In this document: piece after piece, positions 34,752 through 43,173 of the stretch | Layout: each line of letters begins with the position of its first letter | Position numbering within the stretch: position 1 is the first letter of the stretch | Translations under genes and position numbers: made by a program | Assembly (NCBI RefSeq): GCF_027257975.1 | Contig: NZ_JANZKX010000006.1 | Location: forward strand, 333,957 to 397,956 | DNA: 64,000 nt | Origin: Pelomonas sp. BJYL3 | Lineage (GTDB): Bacteria > Pseudomonadota > Gammaproteobacteria > Burkholderiales > Burkholderiaceae_C | Direction of reading: 5' to 3' | The notes under the pieces: generated by a model | What the model was told of the DNA's origin: nothing | The model's input: the letters and a program-made list of their open reading frames with translations, nothing else | Database searches by the model: none

Positions 34752-37010
34752 TCAATCGCGAACACAATCGACGAAGTAGTGCGACTTGCCGTTCTCGTCC
34801 TTCTCCTCGACGAGGCCATGGACATCGGTGGCGAAGCCGGGGAACTTGACGTTGAACTCGCGGGTGAACTTGAGGTAGTCGACGATCTTCTTGTTGAAGC
34901 GCTCGCCAGGAATCAGCAGCGGGATGCCGGGCGGGTAAGGCGTCAGCAGGGAGGTCGTGACGCGGCCTTCGAGCTTGTCGATCTCCACGCGCTCGGTGCG
35001 GCGGTGCGCGATGTGGGCGTAGGCGTCGCTGGGCTTCATGGCGGGCTCGAGGTCCGAGAGGTAGACCTCGGTCGTCAGGCGGGCGATGTCGCCACGGGCA
35101 TAGGCCTCGTGAATGCTCTGGCAGAGGTCGCGCAGGCCCATGCGCTCGTAGCGCGGCTGGGCGGCGCAGAACTCCGGCATGATGCGCCACAGCGGCGCGT
35201 TCCTGTCGTAGTCGTCCTTGAACTGCTGCAGCGCCGTCAGCAGGGTGTTCCAGCGGCCCTTGGTGATGCCGATGGTGAACAGGATGAAGAAGGAGTACAG
35301 CCCCGTCTTCTCCACCACCACGCCGTGCTCGGCCAGGAACTTGGTGACGATGCTGGCGGGGATGCCGGTCTTGGCGAACTTGCCGCTCATGTCCAGCCCC
35401 GGCGTGATCACCGTGGACTTGATCGGGTCCAGCATGTTGAAGCCGGCGGCCAGATTGCCGAAGCCGTGCCACTTCTGGTTGGCCTTGAGCATCCAGTCCG
35501 CGGGCTTGCCGATGCCCTCATCGACCAGCTTGTCCGGACCCCAGACCTTGAACCACCAGTCCTTGCCGTAGTCGGCCTCGACCTTGCGCATGGCGCGGCG
35601 GAAGTCCAGGGCCTCGGCGATGCTCTCCTCCACCAGGGCCGGGCCGCCCGGCGCGTCCATCATGGCCGCGGCCACATCGCAGCTGGCGATGATGGAGTAC
35701 TGCGGACTGGTCGAGGTGTGCATCAGGTACGCCTCGTTGAACAGGTGCTTGTCCAGCTTGACGTTCTGCGCGTCCTGCACGAGCACCTGCGAGGCCTGGC
35801 TGATGCCGGCCAGCAGCTTGTGCGTGGACTGCGTGGCATAGACCATGGCCTCCTTCGGCCGCGCGCGGTTCTTGCCCATCGCGTGGTAGGAACCGTAGAA
35901 GGTATGGAAGGCGGCGTGCGGCAGCCAGGCTTCGTCGAAGTGCAGCGTGTCGATCCAGCCGTCCAGCTTCTGCTTGATGGTCTCGGTGTTGTAGAGCACA
36001 CCGTCGTAGGTGCTCTGGGTCAGCGTCATGATGCGCGGCTTGACCTTCTTGGCGTCCACGCCCTTGAGCAGCGGGTTCTTGGCGATCTTCTTGCGGATGT
36101 TCTCCGGGGCGAACTCGCTCTCGGGGATGGGGCCGATGATGCCGTAGTGGTTGCGCGTAGGCGTCATGAAGACCGGCACCGCGCCGGTCATGATGATGCT
36201 GTGCAGGATGCTCTTGTGGCAGTTGCGGTCCACCACCACCACGTCGCCCGGGGCCACCGTGTGGTGCCACACCATCTTGTTGGACGTGGACGTGCCGTTG
36301 GTGACGAAGAAGCAGTGGTCGGCATTGAAGATGCGCGCAGCATTCTTCTCCGACTCCGCCACCGGGCCCGTGTGATCCAGCAGCTGACCCAGCTCCTCCA
36401 CGGCATTGCAGACGTCGGCGCGCAGCATGTTCTCGCCGAAGAACTGGTGGAACATCTGACCCACCGGGCTCTTCAGGAAGGCGACGCCGCCCGAGTGGCC
36501 GGGGCAGTGCCAGGAGTAGGAGCCGTCCTGGGCATAGTCCATCAGCGCCTTGAAGAAGGGGGGCGCCAGGCCGTCCAGGTAGCTCTTGGCCTCGCGGATG
36601 ATGTGGCGGGCCACGAACTCCGGCGTGTCCTCGAACATGTGAATGAAGCCATGCAGCTCGCGCAGCACGTCGTTGGGCAAGTGCTGCGAGGTGCGGGTCT
36701 CGCCGTAGACGTAGATGGGGATGTCCGCATTCTTGAAGCGGATCTCCTCAATGAACTTGCGCAGGTTCAGCACCGCCGGATCCAGCTCGGGGCCGGGAGT
36801 GAACTCCTCGTCATCGATGGACAGAATGAAGGCGCTGGCCCGGCTCTGCTGCTGGGCGAACTGCGACAAGTCGCCGTAGCTGGTCACGCCCAGCACCTCG
36901 AAGCCTTCCTTCTGGATGGCGTCGGCGAGGGCACGGATGCCCAGACCCGAGGTGTTCTCGGAGCGGTAGTCCTCGTCGATGATGACGATGGGGAAACGGA
37001 AACGCAGCAT
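34752..37010 (-). CDS. Orn/Lys/Arg decarboxylase, class I with wing domain
   Basis: A 752-residue PLP decarboxylase. The N-terminal receiver-like wing domain (FPIVIIDEDYRSENTSG to about residue 130) is followed by the PLP core with PGHSGGVAFLKSPVG, NGTSTSNKMV, VDRNCHKSI, FDEAWLPHAAFH and the PLP lysine K398 in STHKLLAGIS, then the C-terminal domain (LLTPYPPGIPLLIPGE). Relatives are the acid-stress or biosynthetic lysine, arginine and ornithine decarboxylases, working as large oligomers. The substrate cannot be told from sequence alone. The ATG at 37010 has GGAGGG at good spacing; an open extension to 37142 is not supported. Monocistronic. Confidence 0.93.
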   Translation of the reverse strand: MLRFRFPIVIIDEDYRSENTSGLGIRALADAIQKEGFEVLGVTSYGDLSQFAQQQSRASAFILSIDDEEFTPGPELDPAVLNLRKFIEEIRFKNADIPIYVYGETRTSQHLPNDVLRELHGFIHMFEDTPEFVARHIIREAKSYLDGLAPPFFKALMDYAQDGSYSWHCPGHSGGVAFLKSPVGQMFHQFFGENMLRADVCNAVEELGQLLDHTGPVAESEKNAARIFNADHCFFVTNGTSTSNKMVWHHTVAPGDVVVVDRNCHKSILHSIIMTGAVPVFMTPTRNHYGIIGPIPESEFAPENIRKKIAKNPLLKGVDAKKVKPRIMTLTQSTYDGVLYNTETIKQKLDGWIDTLHFDEAWLPHAAFHTFYGSYHAMGKNRARPKEAMVYATQSTHKLLAGISQASQVLVQDAQNVKLDKHLFNEAYLMHTSTSPQYSIIASCDVAAAMMDAPGGPALVEESIAEALDFRRAMRKVEADYGKDWWFKVWGPDKLVDEGIGKPADWMLKANQKWHGFGNLAAGFNMLDPIKSTVITPGLDMSGKFAKTGIPASIVTKFLAEHGVVVEKTGLYSFFILFTIGITKGRWNTLLTALQQFKDDYDRNAPLWRIMPEFCAAQPRYERMGLRDLCQSIHEAYARGDIARLTTEVYLSDLEPAMKPSDAYAHIAHRRTERVEIDKLEGRVTTSLLTPYPPGIPLLIPGERFNKKIVDYLKFTREFNVKFPGFATDVHGLVEEKDENGKSHYFVDCVRD

Positions 37011-37174
37011 TTCAGGGCCCTCCGGGAACACGGGCGAAAAATCAAAGGCGCGAAGTGTAGGGCTAGCAGCTGACAGCGCAAGATCCAATTTCGCTTTGTC
37101 GCACAAACAGAACGGCAAGCCGGCAAAAGCCGGGCGATACACTCAGTTCACATCATGAAATAAAGGAGGACGAG

Positions 37175-37612
37175 ATGGGATTCGACGCTTCGACCTGGTG
37201 GTGGATTGCCACCGGCATCCTGGTCGCCACGGAGCTCTACACGGGCACCTTCTACCTGCTGATGCTGGCCATCGGTACGGCCTGCGCAGCCCTTTCGGCC
37301 CATGCCGGCCTGGCCAGCGTGGGGCAGATGATCACCGCCGCCCTCGTCGGCGGCCTGGCCGTCACGCTGTGGCACCGCCGCCAGCTGGCGCGCCGCAGCC
37401 AGGAGCCGCAAGCCCCGGCAGGCCACAACCCTGACGTGCTGCTGGACATCGGCCAGCAGGTGCAGGTGGACGCCTGGCAGCCCGGCGGCCATGCCACCGT
37501 GCGCTACCGCGGCGCCAGCTGGCAGGCCCGCTACGCCGGCAGCGCCACGCCGCAGTCCGGCATGCACACCATCCGCGGCGTCGACGGCAGCACGCTGCTG
37601 CTGGACGCCTGA
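37175..37612 (+). CDS. NfeD-family membrane protein
   Basis: A 145-residue protein with two to three N-terminal helices (STWWWIATGILVATELYTGTFYLLMLAIGTACAALSA, split over two segments) and a C-terminal OB-fold domain (VDAWQPGGHATVRYRGASWQARYAG, then VDGSTLLLD). This is the short NfeD type that partners with an SPFH protein. AGGAGG precedes the ATG. The SPFH gene follows after 43 bases, forming the usual nfeD-SPFH pair thought to organise membrane microdomains. Confidence 0.9.
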   Translation: MGFDASTWWWIATGILVATELYTGTFYLLMLAIGTACAALSAHAGLASVGQMITAALVGGLAVTLWHRRQLARRSQEPQAPAGHNPDVLLDIGQQVQVDAWQPGGHATVRYRGASWQARYAGSATPQSGMHTIRGVDGSTLLLDA

Positions 37613-37655
37613 AGCCCTGCCCCGCTCCATTCATCAAGAACCCCAAGGAGGATTC

Positions 37656-38567
37656 ATGGAACTCATCGCGCTGGTGATCCTCATCGCCGCAGCCATCTTC
37701 GTCATCCAGTCCGTCAAGGTCGTGCCCCAGCAGAACGCCTGGGTGGTCGAGCGCCTGGGCAAGTACCACGCCACCCTCACCCCGGGTCTGAGCTTTCTGG
37801 TGCCCTTCGTGGACCGCCTGGCCTACCGCCACTCACTGAAGGAGATCCCGCTGGACGTGCCCAGCCAGATCTGCATCACCAAGGACAACACCCAGCTGAC
37901 GGTGGACGGCATCCTGTACTTCCAGGTCACCGACCCCATGCGTGCGAGCTACGGCTCCAGCAACTACATCATCGCCATCACCCAGCTGGCGCAGACCACG
38001 CTGCGTTCGGTGATCGGCCGCATGGAGCTGGACAAGACCTTCGAGGAGCGCGAGATCATCAACAGCGCCGTGGTGCAGGCCCTGGACGAGGCCGCCCTCA
38101 ACTGGGGCGTCAAGGTGCTGCGCTACGAGATCAAGGACCTGACCCCGCCGGCCGAGATCCTGCGCGCCATGCAGGCCCAGATCACCGCCGAGCGTGACAA
38201 GCGCGCCCTGATCGCCGCCTCGGAAGGCCGCCGCCAGGAGCAGATCAACATTGCCACCGGCGAGCGCGAGGCCTCCATCGCCCGCTCCGAAGGCGAGAAG
38301 CAGGCGGAGATCAACAAGGCCGAGGGCGAGGCCGCCGCCATCCTGGCCGTGGCCGGTGCCAGCGCCGAGGCCATCCGCCAGATCGCCGCGGCCATCCAGT
38401 CCCCCGGCGGCGAGCAGGCCGTGCAGCTGAAGGTGGCCGAGAAGGCGGTCGAGGCCTATGCCCAGCTGGCCCAGAAGAACAACACCATGATCGTGCCCAA
38501 CAACATGGGCGAGGTCTCCGGCCTGATCGGCACGGCGATGGCCCTGATCAAGGGCAGCAAGGCCTGA
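37656..38567 (+). CDS. SPFH/Band 7 protein (paraslipin/QmcA type)
   Basis: A 303-residue membrane-anchored stomatin-like protein. An N-terminal helix (LIALVILIAAAIFVIQSV) is followed by the SPFH domain beginning VPQQNAWVVERLGKYHATLTPGL, with ICITKDNTQLTVDGILYFQVTDP. A long Ala/Glu/Lys coiled-coil comes next (AQITAERDKRALIAASEGRRQEQ, then SEGEKQAEINKAEGEAAAI), ending in NNTMIVPNNMGEVSGLIGTAM. It probably assembles into large rings in the inner membrane and can bind FtsH or other proteases. AAGGAGG precedes the ATG at 37656. Co-transcribed with the NfeD gene upstream. Confidence 0.95.
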   Translation: MELIALVILIAAAIFVIQSVKVVPQQNAWVVERLGKYHATLTPGLSFLVPFVDRLAYRHSLKEIPLDVPSQICITKDNTQLTVDGILYFQVTDPMRASYGSSNYIIAITQLAQTTLRSVIGRMELDKTFEEREIINSAVVQALDEAALNWGVKVLRYEIKDLTPPAEILRAMQAQITAERDKRALIAASEGRRQEQINIATGEREASIARSEGEKQAEINKAEGEAAAILAVAGASAEAIRQIAAAIQSPGGEQAVQLKVAEKAVEAYAQLAQKNNTMIVPNNMGEVSGLIGTAMALIKGSKA

Positions 38568-38673
38568 ACTCCGCCCCGGCCGCCGGCCCCTCGGGAAGCC
38601 TCTGCAGAAAATATTCAAAAATTTGCGGAAGTTTCCTGGCGGCCCAAAAAACTGCGCTATGATGGCGGGCTTC

Positions 38674-38764
38674 GGAGAGATGGATGAGTGGTTTAAGTCG
38701 CACGCCTGGAAAGCGTGTGTGGGTTAACAGCCCACCGCGGGTTCGAATCCCGCTCTCTCCGCCA
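38674..38764 (+). tRNA. tRNA-Ser (anticodon GGA)
   Basis: Complete 91-base serine tRNA with acceptor arms GGAGAGA/TCTCTCC, discriminator G and encoded CCA (38762-38764). The anticodon loop CTGGAAA gives GGA at 38708-38710, reading UCC/UCU. A long variable arm (GTGGG/CCCAC) follows, and the T-arm is GCGGGTTCGAATCCCGC. A terminator follows directly. Confidence 0.97.
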
Positions 38765-38778
38765 AGAACCACGCAAGA

Positions 38779-38800
38779 ACGGACCCTCGGGTCCGTTTTT
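38779..38800 (+). terminator. Intrinsic terminator after tRNA-Ser
   Basis: Stem ACGGACC (38779-38785) with GGTCCGT (38790-38796), 4-base loop, followed by a T-run (38796-38800). Confidence 0.9.
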
Positions 38801-38813
38801 CGTTTCCGGGGCA

Positions 38814-38835
38814 TGGGGGCAACGTGGGGGCAACG
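38814..38835. repeat. 11-base direct repeat downstream of tRNA-Ser
   Basis: TGGGGGCAACG occurs twice in tandem (38814-38824 and 38825-38835) and a degenerate third copy (TGGGAACACGG) follows. It lies 50 bases past the tRNA 3' end, the usual place for arm-type sites of tRNA-directed integrases, but no integrase gene is present here. Confidence 0.75.
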
Positions 38836-38955
38836 TGGGAACACGGAGGCCATGGAAGGCCGATAGGGTCGGCACGCCTTGCTCAGCCGCAAGCAGGTCA
38901 TACTCGCGTCGCCCTCAACGATTGACCCCGGGGGTGACGCACTGACACACCCCGC

Positions 38956-39834
38956 ATGCCTTCATCGCCTTCCACGATGCCGTCGCAGGCGCCAGGCCTG
39001 ACTGGCCTCGGCGTCAAGGGCGCCGCGCTGCACCAGCAGGCCACCGCCGAGCTCGCCGTCGCGCTGCTGCGCCCCACCGTCCCGGAGCACGAGATTCACC
39101 AGCACCAGCATGCGGACATGCACCTGGTGCTGCTGCTGGCCGGGACTTACGTCAGTGATGCGGCCGGCATGCCCGCCCTGTGCACAGAGCCTGCCGTCAT
39201 CCTGAATCCGCCCGGCACCGAGCATCGCGACCGCTTTCGCTCTCACGACGGCCTGTTCCTGACGGTGACGATGCCCGCCGCCGTGCTGGAGCGCCTGAGC
39301 AATGGCCGCTCGGTCGGCGATGAGCCGCGCCGGCTGCCGCGGCGTTCGCTGGCCTGCGCGCTGTCGCTGCTGCCCGAGGTCCGGCGCTGGGAGCCGGCGT
39401 CGCCGCTGGCCATCGAGACCATCGTCACCGAACTGGTGGCGGACGCACTGCCGCGACCGCTGCCCAAGATCGGCGACAAGCTCCAGCGTGTCCTGGACCG
39501 TCTGGAAGCCGACGGCCTGCCCGTCCCCACGCTGGAGGAGCTCGCTTCGATCGCCGATCTGCACCCGGTCTACCTGGCACGAGCCTTCCGCAAGCGCCAT
39601 GGCATCGCCCCCAGCGACTATCTGCGCAGGCTGCGGCTGCACAGGGCGGTGTCGCTCATCGTGCGACGTCGCCCCTTGAGCTTCGTCGCCACGGAGCTCG
39701 GCTTCTTCGACGAAAGCCATCTGCACCGCTGCTTCGTGGCGGAGTTCGGCATCACGCCGGGGGCGTTCCGGCAGCTCGCACTCAGCCGCGCCGAGGTTTC
39801 CCACGTACAAGATGCCCGCCTGAGGCGCCGATAG
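38956..39834 (+). CDS. AraC-family transcriptional regulator
   Basis: A 292-residue regulator. The N-terminal cupin-like sensor domain has EIHQHQHADMHLVLLLAGTY and LNPPGTEHRDRF. The C-terminal double helix-turn-helix runs from about residue 195: LEELASIADLHPVYLARAFRKRHG (first HTH, two runs) and the conserved FFDESHLHRCFVAEFGITPGAFRQ type second HTH. Such proteins usually control an adjacent gene in response to a small ligand. It ends 24 bases before the serine hydrolase gene on the same strand, which is the most likely target or partner. Ligand unknown. Confidence 0.9.
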   Translation: MPSSPSTMPSQAPGLTGLGVKGAALHQQATAELAVALLRPTVPEHEIHQHQHADMHLVLLLAGTYVSDAAGMPALCTEPAVILNPPGTEHRDRFRSHDGLFLTVTMPAAVLERLSNGRSVGDEPRRLPRRSLACALSLLPEVRRWEPASPLAIETIVTELVADALPRPLPKIGDKLQRVLDRLEADGLPVPTLEELASIADLHPVYLARAFRKRHGIAPSDYLRRLRLHRAVSLIVRRRPLSFVATELGFFDESHLHRCFVAEFGITPGAFRQLALSRAEVSHVQDARLRRR

Positions 39835-39858
39835 CATCAGGGCACACAAGGACCCCTC

Positions 39859-40935
39859 ATGCATCGCACCCTACTCTGCTTCACCCTCGCCGTGGCCTCG
39901 CTCACCGCTGCCACCGCTGCCACCGACGCTGCCACGGCGCAGACGGCCCCGCCCGCCCGCTTCGAGCAGGCCCAGAAGAACGTCGAACAGGGCCGCTACA
40001 AGGCCATCACCAGCATCCTGGTCGCCCAGGAGGGCCGGGTGGTGTACGAGCACTACTTCGACGCCGAGGGCGCCGAAGCGCGCCGCAACACCCGCTCGGC
40101 CACCAAGACGGTAGCCGGCATGCTGGCAGGCCTGGCCGTCGCGGATGGCCGCATGAGCGGCAGCTCGCGAATCTTTGACCTGCTGCCGGCGCAGCGTCGC
40201 GCCCGGATGCTGCATCCAGATCCACGCAAGCTGGCGATCAGCGTCGAGGACCTGTTGACGATGTCCTCGCTGGTCGAGTGCAACGACGACAACCAGTTCT
40301 CCCGCGGCCATGAGGAGCGCATGTACCTCGTCGAGGACTGGGTGCAGTTCTATGCGGACCTGCCGGTGCAGGGCTTCCCAGCCTGGATGCCCAAGCCGGC
40401 GGACTCGCCGCACGGCCGCAGCTTCCGCTATTGCACCGCCGGCGTGACCACGCTGGGGGACGTCATCCAGAGCGCCGTGCGGGAACCGCTCGACGCCTAT
40501 GCCCAGCGCCGCCTGTTCGATCCCCTGGGCATCCACGCCCCCGAGTGGCAGCACTCGCCGCTGGGGCTCGCCCAGGCCGGAGGCGGGCTGGGCCTGCGCA
40601 CCCGCGACCTCTGGAAGCTCGGCCAGCTCTACCTGGATGGCGGACGGGCCGGGGGCCAGCAGCTCATCCCCGCGGACTGGGTCCGGCGCTCGCTGGCACC
40701 GCAGGCTGCGGCGCGCGAGGATGCCGACTACGGCTACCTGTGGTGGCTGATGAAGATCCCCTTCGGCGCCTCAACCCTCACGGCGCCCACGATGGCGGGC
40801 AACGGCGGCAACGCGGTCTTCCTCCTGCCCGAGAAGCGCGCCGTGGTCGTGATCACCACGAGCAACTACAACGAGCGGCAGCCCCACCTCCACACCTTCA
40901 AGCTGCTGACCCAGGACCTGCTGCCGGCACTCTAG
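39859..40935 (+). CDS. Exported serine hydrolase, beta-lactamase class C family
   Basis: A 358-residue protein with an Ala/Thr-rich signal peptide (cleavage after about ATAQTA). The catalytic SxxK is S80-A-T-K83 in TRSATKTVAG. The second motif is YCTAGV instead of the usual YxN, and the third region, normally K-T/S-G or HxG, is probably GNGGN in the late strand. This pattern fits the esterase/peptidase branch (DUF/COG1680), not antibiotic beta-lactamases. It has LLTMSSLVECNDD, the family region following the SxxK helix. It is likely periplasmic. It probably shares a transcript with the AraC gene upstream. Confidence 0.85.
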   Translation: MHRTLLCFTLAVASLTAATAATDAATAQTAPPARFEQAQKNVEQGRYKAITSILVAQEGRVVYEHYFDAEGAEARRNTRSATKTVAGMLAGLAVADGRMSGSSRIFDLLPAQRRARMLHPDPRKLAISVEDLLTMSSLVECNDDNQFSRGHEERMYLVEDWVQFYADLPVQGFPAWMPKPADSPHGRSFRYCTAGVTTLGDVIQSAVREPLDAYAQRRLFDPLGIHAPEWQHSPLGLAQAGGGLGLRTRDLWKLGQLYLDGGRAGGQQLIPADWVRRSLAPQAAAREDADYGYLWWLMKIPFGASTLTAPTMAGNGGNAVFLLPEKRAVVVITTSNYNERQPHLHTFKLLTQDLLPAL

Positions 40936-40947
40936 GCCGCGCGCCGG

Positions 40948-43089
40948 TCAATCGCCCGGCTCTGCCGAACTGCGCACGCCCAGCAACCCGGCCTCCAGCG
41001 ACTGCGCCAGGGGCTGCTGCAGCGCCTGCCGCAAGGACTCCGGCGTGGCCAGCCCCTGGTTCGACAGCATCACCCAGCGGTTGCGGCCGGCGCGCTTGCC
41101 CTCGTAGAGCGCGAGGTCGGCCAGCGCGACGAGCTCGGGCCACAGGCCGGGATCGCTACCGGGCATGAAGGGCAGACAGACCGCCCCGACGGTGGAGGTG
41201 ACGGGCAGCGTGTCGCCGCGCTGAAGCGCAAAGGGGCTGCCGTTGATGGCCTCCAGGATGCGCGTGGCGAGCTGGGCGCCGTGCTGGGCGGTGTCGAGCC
41301 GGGCGACCAGCAGGAACTCCTCGCCGCCCCAGCGCACCAGCAGGTCCGTGTCTCGCGTCACGGCCTGGAGGCGCCGTGCCAGCTCGACCAGCACCTCGTC
41401 CCCCACGCCATGGCCGAAGCGGTCGTTGACCGACTTGAAGTGGTCGACATCAAAGAGATAGATGCCCAGCGCCGCCTCCGGGTGCCGGTGCCGCGCCCGC
41501 TCCAGGGAGGCCAGCTCGCGCCCGACCTGCTGCTCCAGGAAGCGGCGGTTGCCCAGCTGGGTCAGCGTGTCGACCAGGCTCATGCGCTCGAACTGCTCGG
41601 CCAGCCTCTTCTTCGAACGCCAGCTCAGGCCGATCAGCAGCAGCACGGCCAGCAGCAGCAAGGACAGCGCGATGAAGGTGTTCTGGCGCTGGGCTGCGGT
41701 GGCATCGCGCTCGCGCTGCAGCGCCTGCTGCTGCTCGAGGACCAGGCTCTTGAACTCCGACTCGCGCTGCAGCCGGCGCAGCTCGGCATTGGAGGCCGCC
41801 GTGGACCCGCGGCGGCGCAGCTGGGGCTCCAGCTTCTCGAAGAACAGGGTGCGCAGGCCCTTCAGTCCGGCGAGCGCGATCGCGGGATCGTCGATATGGG
41901 ACAGGCGCTTGTAGACGTCCAGCTGCACCTCGGTGGCGGTGTCAGGGTGCAGGCTCAGGCAGTCGCTCAAGGCATGCCCGGGCTGCAGGCGGCGGCCCGC
42001 CAGCTGCCGGTAGCAGCTCAGGTACTGCCGCACGGCGGGAGCCGCGTTGCCAGGGCCCTCCCGACCGGCGCGCGCCAGGTAGGCACGGGCGCGCTCGTTC
42101 TGGCGCAGCTCGGCCGCAGCCAGCGCGGCAAAGGCCAGCGCATCCTCGGTATAGGGATTGGGCTCGGCCAGCACCCGATCGAAGTGCTGCAAGGCGTTGG
42201 CATAGTCGCCCAGATGCAGCGCATAGGCGATGCCGCGGTTGAACTCGGTGAGCTGCATGCTTTCGCGCAGCACGGCCTTGTCGATGTCGCCCGTGGGCTC
42301 CTCCAGCATCCGCGCCAGGCGCTCGCGGTTGCTGGCCAGCAGCGCGATGCCCTTGCGGACATAGCCCTCGTCTCCATTGACGATGTAGCTGGTCGCCGTG
42401 TTCATCATCAGGTCGGTCAGCAGCCCCACATCGCTGACCGGCGCCACCGCCAGCGCGGCCTCCAGATTCTCGAAGGCGCCGCCGATGTCCCCGAGCTCCG
42501 ACTGCCGCCAGGCAATCTCCTGCAGCAGCAGCGCCTCCATGCCGGGATTGCGACGGCTGCGCGCTTCCTGGGTCAGCAGCAGCAGCTGCGGCAGCTGCTC
42601 CTGCGGGCCGGACTTCGTGGCGAGGATGCAGTGCGCCCGGAACAGGAGATCTTCCGCCAGCGGCGGATGCTGGCGGCACAGGGAAGCCGCCTCGGTGTGA
42701 CGGTTGGCGAAGTAGTACTCGCTGAACAGCAGGCGCTGGCTGCGGTAGCGCTCCGGGGCGTCGAGCGATCCGGCCAGGCGCTCCTGCAGCCAGCGCAGCC
42801 GCGCCTCCAGCGAGGGTTCGTCGGCATAGACCGCTGGCGGGGCCGGCAGCGCACGCACCTGCTCGAACGTGAGCGCAGCCCGCACTTGGGAAGCCCCTGG
42901 GGAGGGCAGCTGGGACTGTGCTTGGGCCTGTGCTTGGGCCTGCACCTGCGATGCCGCCAGGCCGCCCAGCAACAGGCTCAGGCCCGCAGCTACAACACGG
43001 GCAGCAGGCCAGCCGCTCTTGCAGGCGGGCGCAGGCGCAGTCGTGGTGAGCAGTTCAACAGCCAAGTTTCGCGACCTGGGACAGGACAA
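40948..43089 (-). CDS. Diguanylate cyclase with periplasmic helical-repeat sensor
   Basis: A 713-residue protein. A signal/anchor region (RVVAAGLSLLLGGLAASQVQ) is followed by a Gln/Ala stretch (QAQAQAQAQ), then about 400 residues of TPR-like helical repeats, a coiled stretch, and a transmembrane helix at about 470-489 (TFIALSLLLLAVLLLIGLSW). The cytoplasmic GGDEF domain has an intact active site GGEEF (588-592) and an intact inhibitory I-site RDTD (579-582), so it should make cyclic-di-GMP with product feedback. No EAL domain. The only start seen is TTG at 43089, weakly supported, so the true N-terminus is uncertain. It probably links a periplasmic signal to surface or biofilm behaviour; it lies beside the exosortase-associated polymer genes. 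Confidence 0.92.
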   Translation of the reverse strand: MSCPRSRNLAVELLTTTAPAPACKSGWPAARVVAAGLSLLLGGLAASQVQAQAQAQAQSQLPSPGASQVRAALTFEQVRALPAPPAVYADEPSLEARLRWLQERLAGSLDAPERYRSQRLLFSEYYFANRHTEAASLCRQHPPLAEDLLFRAHCILATKSGPQEQLPQLLLLTQEARSRRNPGMEALLLQEIAWRQSELGDIGGAFENLEAALAVAPVSDVGLLTDLMMNTATSYIVNGDEGYVRKGIALLASNRERLARMLEEPTGDIDKAVLRESMQLTEFNRGIAYALHLGDYANALQHFDRVLAEPNPYTEDALAFAALAAAELRQNERARAYLARAGREGPGNAAPAVRQYLSCYRQLAGRRLQPGHALSDCLSLHPDTATEVQLDVYKRLSHIDDPAIALAGLKGLRTLFFEKLEPQLRRRGSTAASNAELRRLQRESEFKSLVLEQQQALQRERDATAAQRQNTFIALSLLLLAVLLLIGLSWRSKKRLAEQFERMSLVDTLTQLGNRRFLEQQVGRELASLERARHRHPEAALGIYLFDVDHFKSVNDRFGHGVGDEVLVELARRLQAVTRDTDLLVRWGGEEFLLVARLDTAQHGAQLATRILEAINGSPFALQRGDTLPVTSTVGAVCLPFMPGSDPGLWPELVALADLALYEGKRAGRNRWVMLSNQGLATPESLRQALQQPLAQSLEAGLLGVRSSAEPGD

Positions 43090-43173
43090 GCAGGGCCTGC
43101 CATGGTAGGACGCAGCCCTTCCTGCACCAGGCCGCAGGGCCGCCGGCTCCGTGCGATCCTGCCGTTCTTCAGC

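Larger units (their letters stand above)
34433..34752. repeat. 320-base inverted repeat between convergent genes
   Basis: The left arm (34433-34508) and right arm (34675-34752) are inverted copies of one ~76-base GC-rich element, differing at a few positions. Each starts at the TGA of its neighbouring gene with CC(A)CCCCCTACCGG, continues through GGCTTCGCCGG and CAAGGGGGCGAGCTTGAGGG, and ends ATCCCCAAGCTCCG. Between the arms lie two near-identical terminator hairpins and a 78-base spacer. See findings. Confidence 0.9.

Noticed and set aside
37011..37142. N-terminal extension of the Orn/Lys/Arg decarboxylase
   Set aside because: The wing domain starts at the ATG at 37010 with GGAGGG; the extension has no homology-like features.
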